Shown here: positions 1 to 6,014 of the stretch, in pieces
How the letters are laid out: the number at the start of each line of letters is the position of its first letter
Position numbering within the stretch: the stretch's first letter is position 1
Program-made: the position numbers and the translations under genes
The notes under the pieces: model-generated
What the model was told of the DNA's origin: nothing
What the model saw: the letters and a program-made list of their open reading frames with translations, nothing else
Database searches by the model: none
From: Patescibacteria group bacterium
GTDB taxonomy: Bacteria > Patescibacteriota > Microgenomatia > Levybacterales > UBA12049
Reading direction: 5' to 3'
NCBI GenBank assembly: GCA_018900295.1
Contig: JAHIGH010000124.1
Span: 1 to 8,470, forward strand
Length of the DNA: 8,470 bases

Positions 1-1908
1 GATATTCTGATTGATTTTCTAAATAATCATAAAAAAGCAGCCATAGTCGCCCCCCTTCTCTACAACAAAAATAATGACCCATATCAATTGCAGGGAGTAA
101 AAGAATTAACGCCTTTTCGTGCGATTGTAGTATTTTCATTTTTAAACAAATTATTTCCCAAAAACAAAGTTTTTCAAAATTACTATTTAAGGGATTGGGA
201 TAAAAAAACTACGAAAGAAGTTGACGTGATCCCCGGCACTGCTTTTATGATCCGAAAAAATATTTTTGACAAAATAGGAGGTTTTGACGAAAAATTCTTC
301 CTTTACTTTGAAGAATTTGATCTGTGTAAAAGAGTCAAAGCATTAGGCTGGAAAATATTTATATATCCGCAAGCAAAAGTCTTTCATGCTTGGGGTTCAA
401 GTACGCGGCATAGGACAGATATAAAAAGGATTTTCCTCAAAAGCCGCTTTTACCACTTCAAAAAGCATTTTGGCATTCTCCCTGCGCTTTTTACAGAAGC
501 CTTTCTAAGAGTGAATAAATACACCTTCCTGTTATTACTCATCTTAATCATTGGAGTTTTTCTAAGAACATATCGTATTTACGAAACAATGCCTTTCATC
601 GGCGATCAGGCCTGGTTTTATTTATCAGCAAGGGATATGTTGCTGACTGGGAAAATTCCTCTCGTAGGAATTGAATCAAGTCACCCATGGCTTCATCAGG
701 GAGCATTTTGGACATACATTTTGGGCCTGGGATTTTTAGGTTTCGGTCTTAGCCCTTATACAGGGATGTATATAAGTATTTTTTTGAATATTTTAACTAT
801 TTTATTTATGTACAAATTGGGTTCACTCATGTTTTCTCAGAGACTTGGCATAATTTCAAGTCTTTTATATGCCGCCTCGCCGATAGTGATTTTGAGTGCA
901 AGAATGCCTTATCACACAAGCCCTATACCTCTACTTACGCTCTTTTATCTATGGGCTTTGTATAAATGGGTGAAAGGATATCCTAAATATTTTCCTGTCG
1001 TCATACTATCTCTCGCCCTTTTATATAATTTCGAAATTGCGGCATTCCCGCTCGCTATCGTATTTCTTATTATTTTATTCTTTGGATTTTGTGGGAAGAA
1101 AAAATGGGCAGGAGCAATTCTCACTAAAAAAATTGGTTTTTATTCCACAGCCGCTTTTCTTGTCCCTATGCTTCCGATGCTCATCTACGATTTTGGTCAC
1201 GGATTTCCCCAAACCCTCCGGCTTCTTGCATGGATAGGATATAAAATTCTTGTCTTTTTCGGCTACCCGCCGTTCCATCCTGAAATAGCGTCTCCCAATT
1301 TTACACAGATGGGCTATTTTATTGCCGGTTTTACTAATAGATTGATCTTTCTACCAAACACTTATTTCGCCATTATCTTGATGGTTTTAAGCCTTGGTTT
1401 CTTCTATAAAACGCTGTTTGATCAATTTACAGCAAAAAAACATAAAACATCTTTTGTTCTCCTGGGACTTGTCTTTATCATTAGTCTTGCGGGTATTATC
1501 GCGACGAAAACAACATCGGAAGCTTATTTACCGATTCTTTTCCCAACCTCAATTTTTATAATAGCCATTTTTTTTGATAAGCTTTTACAAAAGAAATATG
1601 TCCTTACTTCGTTTATACTGTTATTAATAATAGTTATAATGAATGCGTATTCAGTAATGATGCAGGAAAAAGGCCAGAGTTTTTATGATCGATTGGCGGC
1701 TGCGAAAAAAATAGTTTCACAAGCCCAGGGAAGAAGGTATAATTTAATAGGCCGGGGCGAAGGCAGTCAATTCTCGAGCTTTACAATGAATTATGAATAT
1801 CTGACCTGGTGGTTGGGTCACGCCCCATCAAAAGAACAAACAGATTTGCAGTTTATTATAAGTGAAGACAAAAAAGGAATTAAAGTTAAGATTTTACTCC
1901 TCCCCTGA
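1..1908 (+). CDS. Fusion glycosyltransferase: GT2 domain followed by GT-C (PMT/ArnT-like) membrane domain, 5' partial
   Basis: The frame is open from base 1, so the true start lies upstream; 635 residues are visible. Residues 1 to about 145 are the C-terminal half of a family 2 glycosyltransferase of the WbbL/rhamnosyltransferase kind: PGTAFM (78-83), GGFDE (93-97), the acidic EEFDLC motif (104-109) that normally supplies the catalytic base, and HAWGSS near 129. The nucleotide-binding DXD half is outside the window. From about residue 174 the protein is strongly hydrophobic with many membrane segments. An acidic motif after the first of these (GDQAWF, 201-206) is typical of polyprenyl-phosphate-sugar dependent GT-C enzymes. 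A soluble tail follows near 575-635. The inferred role is sugar transfer in surface glycan assembly, with both activities in one polypeptide. It ends in TGA directly followed by in-frame TAA, inside an inverted repeat. The WaaE-like gene follows after 28 bases. Family assignment is firm; substrate is unknown. Confidence 0.9.
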   Translation, partial: DILIDFLNNHKKAAIVAPLLYNKNNDPYQLQGVKELTPFRAIVVFSFLNKLFPKNKVFQNYYLRDWDKKTTKEVDVIPGTAFMIRKNIFDKIGGFDEKFFLYFEEFDLCKRVKALGWKIFIYPQAKVFHAWGSSTRHRTDIKRIFLKSRFYHFKKHFGILPALFTEAFLRVNKYTFLLLLILIIGVFLRTYRIYETMPFIGDQAWFYLSARDMLLTGKIPLVGIESSHPWLHQGAFWTYILGLGFLGFGLSPYTGMYISIFLNILTILFMYKLGSLMFSQRLGIISSLLYAASPIVILSARMPYHTSPIPLLTLFYLWALYKWVKGYPKYFPVVILSLALLYNFEIAAFPLAIVFLIILFFGFCGKKKWAGAILTKKIGFYSTAAFLVPMLPMLIYDFGHGFPQTLRLLAWIGYKILVFFGYPPFHPEIASPNFTQMGYFIAGFTNRLIFLPNTYFAIILMVLSLGFFYKTLFDQFTAKKHKTSFVLLGLVFIISLAGIIATKTTSEAYLPILFPTSIFIIAIFFDKLLQKKYVLTSFILLLIIVIMNAYSVMMQEKGQSFYDRLAAAKKIVSQAQGRRYNLIGRGEGSQFSSFTMNYEYLTWWLGHAPSKEQTDLQFIISEDKKGIKVKILLLP

Positions 1909-1928
1909 TAAGGGGAGGCCGGGAAGGG
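1897..1928. repeat. GC-rich inverted repeat (REP-like) at the gene junction
   Basis: An 8-bp perfect stem, CCTCCCCT at 1899-1906 and AGGGGAGG at 1911-1918, encloses the 4-base loop GATA and is followed by CCGGGAAGGG. The first base of the upstream gene's TGA stop closes the stem, so the last codons (Leu-Leu-Pro) are made of repeat. The G/A-rich tail supplies the ribosome binding site of the next gene. There is no T-tract, so it is not a standard terminator. A related C4/G4 hairpin lies at 2905-2920. From memory, similar hairpins with a trailing GGGAGGGG-like tail occur as dispersed repeats in many bacterial genomes; I could not check copy number here. Confidence 0.6.
1921..1928 (+). promoter_or_regulatory. 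Ribosome binding site of the WaaE-like gene
   Basis: GGGAAGGG lies 8 bases before the ATG at 1937. It decides this start over an upstream in-frame GTG at 1862, which would add 25 residues encoded mostly by the upstream gene's end and the repeat, and which do not belong to the GT2 fold. The element is the tail of the inverted repeat, so the hairpin's C-rich arm could in principle compete for this G-rich sequence. Confidence 0.55.
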
Positions 1929-1936
1929 TTATTATA

Positions 1937-2683
1937 ATGATAACAGCAATAATACTTACCAAAAACGAAGAAAAAAATATAAAAGACTGTCTCAAAAGCT
2001 TGTCCTGGTGTGATGAAAAAATCGTGATTGACGATAAGTCAGAAGATCGGACACTTGAAATAGCACAAAAACTAGGCACAAAAGCATATAGTCATCGGTT
2101 GATCAATTTTTCCGATCAAAGAAACTTCGGACTGGAAAAAGCGAAAAACGATTGGATTCTTTTTATCGATGCGGATGAGAGAATACCGCAGGCATTATGG
2201 TATGAAATAATGCAATATGTCAACGAACCTATCGAAAATTTCAACGGTTTTTTTCTCAAAAGAATAGACGTAATATGGGGAAAAGAATTAAAACACGGCG
2301 AATCGGGGACATTAAAATTATTGAGACTAGGTAAAAAAGGGAACGGAAAATGGAAAGGAATTGTTCACGAAAAATGGAATATCTCCGGTAAAACCGAAAC
2401 CTTGAATAACCCACTTTATCATTATCCGCACGCAACAGTTGGAGATTTCCTTCAAAAAATAAATAAATATACGGATCTTCGCGCGAAAGAGTTGTATGAG
2501 CAGGGGATACGAACAAATTGGTTCCTCATCCTCCTTTACCCAAAAACGAAATTTATTCTGAATTATTTTATCCGCCTCGGATTTCTTGATGGTCTCCCGG
2601 GTCTTATAACAGCCATTATGATGTCCTTCCATTCATTCTTAGTCAGAGGCAAACTCTGGCTCTTATGGCAAAATAAAAAATGA
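1937..2683 (+). CDS. Family 2 glycosyltransferase, WaaE/KdtX-like
   Basis: A 248-residue GT-A fold enzyme that starts with the usual strand and motif (MITAIILTKNEE). It has IDDKSEDRT at 31-39 for nucleotide-sugar binding, the DXD-type metal site IDAD at 77-80, and the acceptor-side HEKW at 144-147. The C-terminal segment (about 215-243, GFLDGLPGL onward) is hydrophobic and typical of the WaaE/KdtX (beta-1,4-glucosyltransferase-like) group, probably tethering the enzyme to the inner face of the membrane. Length matches the family. It likely adds one sugar from a nucleotide-sugar donor to a lipid-linked or surface glycan. It sits 28 bases after the GT2/GT-C fusion gene in the same direction, so the two are probably one transcript. 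Its TGA overlaps an ATG at 2680 that opens a 29-codon frame. Exact sugar and acceptor cannot be read from the sequence. Confidence 0.92.
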   Translation: MITAIILTKNEEKNIKDCLKSLSWCDEKIVIDDKSEDRTLEIAQKLGTKAYSHRLINFSDQRNFGLEKAKNDWILFIDADERIPQALWYEIMQYVNEPIENFNGFFLKRIDVIWGKELKHGESGTLKLLRLGKKGNGKWKGIVHEKWNISGKTETLNNPLYHYPHATVGDFLQKINKYTDLRAKELYEQGIRTNWFLILLYPKTKFILNYFIRLGFLDGLPGLITAIMMSFHSFLVRGKLWLLWQNKK

Positions 2684-2769
2684 GAAAAATTTACTTTTTT
2701 GCATTCACGTCCTGGAGTTTGTTTATTTTATTCCTCTATTTTCAGCATTTTTTTTCTAAAATTAAATAA
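2680..2769 (+). pseudogene. 29-codon frame with ATGA overlap, possible truncated start of a membrane protein gene
   Basis: The ATG at 2680 overlaps the preceding TGA in the ATGA arrangement typical of translational coupling. The peptide begins MRKIYFFAF, has one hydrophobic stretch (about residues 4-21) and ends at TAA 2767-2769. No strong Shine-Dalgarno is visible. It could be the surviving 5' end of a longer membrane protein gene whose remainder was lost at the repeats just downstream, since a headless coding-like frame follows at 2889-3137. It could equally be a real small membrane peptide or a chance frame. I do not recognise the sequence. Confidence 0.3.
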
Positions 2770-2920
2770 CTCGCTTACGTACTGTCATTCCCGCGTAGAC
2801 GGACGACGCCACGTAATGCGCCACCTCGAAAAGAATAGTCCTCTTGGAGGAGATATGACCCGTTGTGGTGAAGCCCCAGAAATTTTGATATATAGATTAT
2901 AGTCTCCCCTGCTCAGGGGA
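2770..2920. repeat. GC-rich hairpin cluster, degenerate REP-like repeats
   Basis: This stretch is visibly richer in G+C than its flanks and does not read as a gene. It holds TTACGT (2774-2779) with its complement ACGTAA (2811-2816), and a TGTCATTCCCGCG motif near 2780. It also has a 5-bp stem TCCTC/GAGGA with loop TTG at 2839-2851, possibly inside an outer CACC/GGTG pair (2822-2825, 2867-2870). At 2905-2920 there is a palindrome, TCCCCTG/CAGGGGA. The last two hairpins are each preceded by TAGTC. From memory, TGTCATTCCCGCG starts a very widespread intergenic repeat class. The copies here look decayed, and no transposase is nearby. Confidence 0.5.
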
Positions 2921-3137
2921 TCATTTTCCTTATAAAGCATCTCTTAAAAACTTAAAAGAACTAGGTAGAAACTCTATTATTGTTGATAAATCTGCTTATG
3001 ATAAAGAATTTAATATCAAGCAACAACGTTTTGATGGAAAGTATGTTATAGATACACTAAAAAACACACATTTATTATGTTTTGTTAAATCATTTAAAAA
3101 TTATTATGTGTTTGAATTTACAAATAACAAAAAATAG
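2889..3137 (+). pseudogene. Headless coding remnant, C-terminal part of an unidentified protein
   Basis: After a TGA at 2886-2888, this frame stays open to TAG at 3135-3137 but offers no usable ATG, GTG or TTG near its beginning; the only in-frame GTG is close to the end. From about 2922 the translation looks like real protein: about 71 residues with balanced charged and hydrophobic positions and typical AT-rich codon use. It includes the segments LKNLKELG, SIIVDKSAYDKEF, FDGKYV, HLLCFVKSF and NYYVFEF. The protein-like part begins right after the 2905-2920 palindrome, suggesting the gene was cut or rearranged at the repeat. It might be the soluble tail of a membrane glycosyltransferase, judging only by neighbours and by its ending on an aromatic-rich strand; I do not recognise the family. 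It converges on the minus-strand glycosyltransferase, with 15 bases between the two stops. Confidence 0.5.
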
Positions 3138-3152
3138 ATGTAGCATATTTGA

Positions 3153-4646
3153 CTACTTCCAGGCCGTAATTTGGTAGACTAATAAATCACCGGAGCTAAA
3201 AACCTCTTTTTGTTTTTGTATAAAACGTGATATATCCGTATCATATTTATAGGCCGCAACAACAATAATATATTTTACATTTTTTTGTTTCATATCATTA
3301 AGAATTATCTTATCATCGTAAAAATGCCAGGTTGACTGGTAATAAATAGCGTCTTTGGTGGGATTCCTTCGCTCAAAAATAAAATATAACATTGGAGCGT
3401 AAGGATAAGCGAGAATATAATCATTTTGTGTGGTATGAGCCTTTATATACCCCGAAACTGCAATTAGATTTACGGCGCCTTGCTTTTCTACAAGAAGACC
3501 TTTCGTTCTTGGAAAAGGAAGTTGAGTATTCAGCTGAGAATATTTTGGTTCATATCTGTAGCTTTTTGTAAAGAAAGTTAGATAAAAGCCGATGAGTATG
3601 TTAATTATTATAAAAATTATCACATAAATTCTTAGTTTATGCGTGTATCCAAAAAGTAATATAGCGACCATTATAGATCCAAGGAACGGATATACATGCA
3701 GCAAATCACTTTGTGGAAAGATGGTTATAGCAAATCCTGTTACTGCCATGAATGCAAATCCAAATTTTTTCCAGTCTTTATTTTTTTTGAATAGATAACT
3801 CAGTAAAAAAAGAGCGAAAACTATCGGCACATAGTAAGGTAATAGTTTGAAGATGCCAAATGGTTGAGTAATATATGTTATTGGAGGAATAGTAAATGCT
3901 ATCGAAGAGGCGAATTTTTTGCTGTACTCGACAACTGCGAACAAGCCGGAAATATTGTCCCTCAGAAAGAAATAGTAAACCCACCCAAATGTAAGAAGAG
4001 CACAGATGCCATTAAGAATCGCTGTGTCTCGAATTGCGTACAAAACAGGACGCTTTTTTGAAAAAAGTATTAAGAAATTTAAGGTAACAAAGGACGCAAT
4101 TCCTATATTTTGTTTGAGCGAAAGTGCCAAAGCAAGTAAAACACCAATTATGGATAGATACACAAACTGTAGCCGACCATTTGTTAAATACCAATGTAAA
4201 TAAACAAAAACGCACAGTAGTGCTGTTAACACATTTGCCCACATAATATTAGAAATATTAATGAGTGGATACCCATAGGCAACAACACAAAGAAATGAGA
4301 GAAGAACAACCGGACATGAAGTGGCACGGAGCTTATTAAGTATAAGAAATGTTGTCACGAGTATTGATAAGCAAATTGCTACAGCGTAGAAACGTTCTAC
4401 AATAATTGTTGAGCCAAACATTTTGAAAAATAAGGCAAGTAAGTAGAAATATGCAGGTCCGTATTGGAGAGAGAAATCTTTGTACGGCACTTCTCCGTTA
4501 AGTATCCTCTCTGCGGAATGCACAAAATATCCTTCATCAAATAAGATAAGCCCTTTATTTATGAAAAATGAATAATAAAGAAATGCTATAAAGACCAAAA
4601 TAATCTCAAATACTTTACAGCTGTGAATCTTGCGTAATATCTGCAT
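3153..4646 (-). CDS. Polytopic GT-C glycosyltransferase (RgtA/PMT-like)
   Basis: A 497-residue integral membrane protein with about nine to eleven hydrophobic segments between residues 12 and 360, and a soluble C-terminal domain (about 361-497). Family marks are FDEGYF at 36-41, an acidic pair (D37, E38) in the first external loop as in dolichyl/polyprenyl-phosphate-mannose transferases and ArnT, then GEVPYKDFSLQYGP at 51-64. Later come SLKQNIG at 176-182 and PQSDLLHVYP at 311-320, the Asp/His loop seen in this group. It should transfer a sugar from a polyprenyl-phosphate donor on the outer membrane face to a glycan, lipid or protein; the acceptor is unknown. It seems to be its own transcription unit, with a terminator and an extended -10 promoter just before the ATG. 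No Shine-Dalgarno is visible. It is unrelated in its tail to the GT-C half of the fusion protein at 1-1908. Confidence 0.92.
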   Translation of the reverse strand: MQILRKIHSCKVFEIILVFIAFLYYSFFINKGLILFDEGYFVHSAERILNGEVPYKDFSLQYGPAYFYLLALFFKMFGSTIIVERFYAVAICLSILVTTFLILNKLRATSCPVVLLSFLCVVAYGYPLINISNIMWANVLTALLCVFVYLHWYLTNGRLQFVYLSIIGVLLALALSLKQNIGIASFVTLNFLILFSKKRPVLYAIRDTAILNGICALLTFGWVYYFFLRDNISGLFAVVEYSKKFASSIAFTIPPITYITQPFGIFKLLPYYVPIVFALFLLSYLFKKNKDWKKFGFAFMAVTGFAITIFPQSDLLHVYPFLGSIMVAILLFGYTHKLRIYVIIFIIINILIGFYLTFFTKSYRYEPKYSQLNTQLPFPRTKGLLVEKQGAVNLIAVSGYIKAHTTQNDYILAYPYAPMLYFIFERRNPTKDAIYYQSTWHFYDDKIILNDMKQKNVKYIIVVAAYKYDTDISRFIQKQKEVFSSGDLLVYQITAWK

Positions 4647-4654
4647 TCTAAAGA

Positions 4655-4663
4655 ATTATATCA
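4655..4663 (-). promoter_or_regulatory. Extended -10 promoter of the GT-C gene, probably leaderless
   Basis: On the minus strand this reads TGATATAAT, a perfect TATAAT with the TGn extension. Only eight bases (TCTTTAGA) separate it from the ATG, so transcription should start at or within about two bases of the start codon. A TTGACG lies upstream but only 11 bases away, too close for a normal -35; the extended -10 may substitute. Absence of a Shine-Dalgarno fits a leaderless message. This is a prediction from consensus match only. Confidence 0.5.
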
Positions 4664-4674
4664 AAAGAAAGCGT

Positions 4675-4707
4675 CAAAAAAACAAATACTGACGGTTCTA
4701 CCGACAG
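4675..4707 (-). terminator. Intrinsic terminator after the LysM gene
   Basis: Read on the minus strand, CTGTCGGT and ACCGTCAG form a stem with one T-T mismatch around the loop AGA (4689-4707). It is followed by TATTTG and a run of seven T. It lies about 145 bases past the LysM stop and just before the GT-C promoter, so it would separate the two minus-strand genes. Confidence 0.5.
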
Positions 4708-4852
4708 ACGTATCAGAGATAACCTTTAGATACCTGTAGTAAAATATATTAAAATTAATGCTGCGATTGAATATGAATTAATCGAGTATTATACGTTCAC
4801 TAATCTTGTAGCCCTTACTGATTTCACAAAATCCTACGAGAACTATATCGCC

Positions 4853-5608
4853 CTACTTACCTCGGGGAATAATTAGCTTATTACCGCTATGGATAATATT
4901 TGGATTGAGTAATTTATTTGTACTGGATATTTTTGTCCATGCGTATCCGTCTCCATATGCTCTTACTGCTATATCCCATAGATTATCACCTTTAACCACA
5001 ATGTAACTATTACCCGTTATTTTACTTGTTTGATTAGAACTCGCAACCTGCTTATCATTATTGGTCGCTTTCTTTATTGTAGCTATTTTTTGTTCAATTT
5101 TTGGAAGCTTTATTTTTGTGCCTGCAAATATAACATTAGGGTTTGCAAGTTTATTAGCTTTTTGGATATCTACCCAATTATAACCATTATTATACTTTTT
5201 TTCAGCTATTTTCCAAAGAGTATCTCCTTCAATGACAACATAATCAGAACCTTTTATTACTTGAGCATTATTTGTACTCTTTGTATTTACCATTATTTTT
5301 GTAGGATTTATTACTATTTTAGCTTGACTTATCGTAGGCTTCTTATCTGTTGTGGAAATAATTTGTGTTATAGTTGGTGTTACACTATTTTGCCCTTGTG
5401 TCAATTGCTTTGCTAATTCCGGTTTAATAATAGAAGTATTCTTTCCTTTTGCAAAAATAAGCAACGTTATCGTTGCTATAATCACAACTATTATACCTAA
5501 AAATAAACTGGTGTATGATTCACCGAAATTAAAAATATCCCAAATGGAATTTTTTGACGATTTTTTTCCTAAACTTATTTTTGTTTTTGAATATTTTTTA
5601 GTAGCCAA
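4853..5608 (-). CDS. Membrane-anchored protein with two LysM domains
   Basis: A 251-residue protein with a Lys/Ser-rich cytoplasmic N-terminus (1-33), one membrane helix (about 34-53), and a Ser/Thr/Gln/Lys-rich linker (55-120). Two LysM domains follow, at about 123-169 and 202-248. Both LysM units carry the signature GDTLW/GDNLW plus IA, a GY-W motif (GYNWVDI, GYAWTKI), N(K)L-NPN and a final K-(I)-LP or LIIP strand. LysM binds N-acetylglucosamine-containing glycans such as peptidoglycan, so the protein probably links membrane to cell wall. No enzymatic domain is present. The start is TTG, directly preceded in frame by TAA, so no earlier start is possible; GGAAAGGAAG lies upstream as ribosome binding site. 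It has its own promoter and terminator. The two domains are separated by a 32-residue Lys/Asn/Ser/Thr-rich spacer. Confidence 0.92.
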   Translation of the reverse strand: MATKKYSKTKISLGKKSSKNSIWDIFNFGESYTSLFLGIIVVIIATITLLIFAKGKNTSIIKPELAKQLTQGQNSVTPTITQIISTTDKKPTISQAKIVINPTKIMVNTKSTNNAQVIKGSDYVVIEGDTLWKIAEKKYNNGYNWVDIQKANKLANPNVIFAGTKIKLPKIEQKIATIKKATNNDKQVASSNQTSKITGNSYIVVKGDNLWDIAVRAYGDGYAWTKISSTNKLLNPNIIHSGNKLIIPRGK

Positions 5609-5617
5609 TTAATTTCA

Positions 5618-5627
5618 CTTCCTTTCC
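5618..5627 (-). promoter_or_regulatory. Ribosome binding site for the TTG start of the LysM gene
   Basis: GGAAAGGAAG on the minus strand ends nine bases before the TTG at 5608-5606. Together with the in-frame TAA immediately before the TTG it supports this rare start codon. Confidence 0.5.
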
Positions 5628-5697
5628 GAGCAGAGGGATTTCTAAAAATTTCTAATTTTGAAAGACAAAAAAATTATCTTGATAATCCAATTGAAGT

Positions 5698-5725
5698 ATT
5701 ATACACCATTTAAAAAAAAAATCAA
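5698..5725 (-). promoter_or_regulatory. Sigma-70-type promoter of the LysM gene
   Basis: On the minus strand TTGATT (5725-5720) is followed after 16 bases by a perfect TATAAT (5703-5698). The predicted start near 5691 gives a leader of roughly 80 bases before the TTG start. The spacer contains a run of ten T on this strand. Confidence 0.5.
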
Positions 5726-5796
5726 CTTATAATATTATTTATTATGATATATCAGTTTACAAGTCCATATGTTGAGGTTTATAAAATAAATTTCTT

Positions 5797-5868
5797 CTAT
5801 TTCAACCACCCTAATATTGCTTTAAAATTTTTAACATCCTTTAAATTACCAATCAATTTCTTGCGCTG
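5797..5868 (-). pseudogene. Short coding-like tail abutting the tRNA 3' end
   Basis: Directly after the tRNA-Asp discriminator base, the minus strand reads as 23 protein-like codons (beginning QRKKLIGNLKDV) before a TAG at 5799-5797. The frame has no start codon of its own and runs back into the tRNA. It may be the last scrap of a gene left after an integration or deletion at the tRNA 3' end, or a chance frame in AT-rich DNA. Too short to identify. The rest of 5609-5796 holds only the LysM promoter and leader. Confidence 0.18.
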
Positions 5869-5942
5869 CGGGGTGAACGGGACTCGAACCCGCGACCTCT
5901 TCCGTGACAGGGAAGCGCTCTAACCAACTGAGCTACCACCCC
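5869..5942 (-). tRNA. tRNA-Asp (anticodon GTC)
   Basis: The 74-base cloverleaf folds fully. The acceptor is GGGGTGG with TCACCCC (one G-U), D stem GCTC/GAGC with loop AGTTGGTTA, and anticodon stem CTTCC/GGAAG around CTGTCAC, giving GTC. The variable loop is AGGTC, and the T stem is GCGGG/CCCGT with loop TTCGAGT. The discriminator is G, as expected for tRNA-Asp. The next bases are CAG, so the CCA end is not encoded and must be added by a nucleotidyltransferase. It has its own promoter 24 bases upstream. Confidence 0.97.
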
Positions 5943-5965
5943 AATTTTGACTTATTGGTTTTTGT

Positions 5966-5994
5966 ATGGTAGCAAAATCTTGCGAGTGCGTCAA
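5966..5994 (-). promoter_or_regulatory. Promoter of tRNA-Asp
   Basis: On the minus strand TTGACG (5994-5989) is followed after exactly 17 bases by TACCAT (5971-5966), preceded by the TGC extension. The expected start is near 5959, about 17 bases before the mature tRNA 5' end. It overlaps the oppositely oriented PolX promoter at 5980-5994. Confidence 0.62.
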
Positions 5995-6008
5995 TCCTTT
6001 GGTAAACT
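5980..6008 (+). promoter_or_regulatory. Candidate promoter of polX, apparently leaderless
   Basis: TTGCGA (5980-5985), a 17-base spacer and TAAACT (6003-6008) with the TGn extension (6000-6002) place the transcription start about seven bases past the -10, at or next to the A of the ATG at 6015. No Shine-Dalgarno precedes the ATG (ACTAATTTC). The hexamers match consensus at four of six positions each, so this is a moderate prediction. Confidence 0.42.
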
Positions 6009-6014
6009 AATTTC

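Noticed and set aside
1897..1920. The hairpin at the end of the fusion gene as a transcription terminator.
   Set aside because: No T-tract follows, and the downstream gene's ribosome binding site follows immediately.
1862..1936. A 25-residue N-terminal extension of the WaaE-like protein from a GTG.
   Set aside because: It lies mostly inside the upstream gene and the inverted repeat, is not part of the GT2 fold, and the ATG at 1937 has a well-spaced ribosome binding site.
2699..2902. A 67-codon plus-strand frame beginning with TTG across the hairpin cluster.
   Set aside because: It runs through the repeats, has no ribosome binding site, and its composition reflects repeat sequence rather than a protein.
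3040..3125. An ACACAT/ATGTGT pair as a terminator for the minus-strand GT-C gene, followed by T residues.
   Set aside because: The stem is only six AT-rich pairs with a loop of more than 30 bases.
4730..4876. A 48-codon open frame on the plus strand with protein-like translation between the GT-C and LysM genes.
   Set aside because: It has no start codon, overlaps the intact 3' end of the LysM gene antisense, and its length is within what chance allows in AT-rich DNA.
5030..5612. Plus-strand frames of 86 and 128 codons across the LysM gene.
   Set aside because: They are antisense to a clear LysM coding sequence, and their translations are rich in Cys, Ile, Tyr and Phe, typical of shadow frames.
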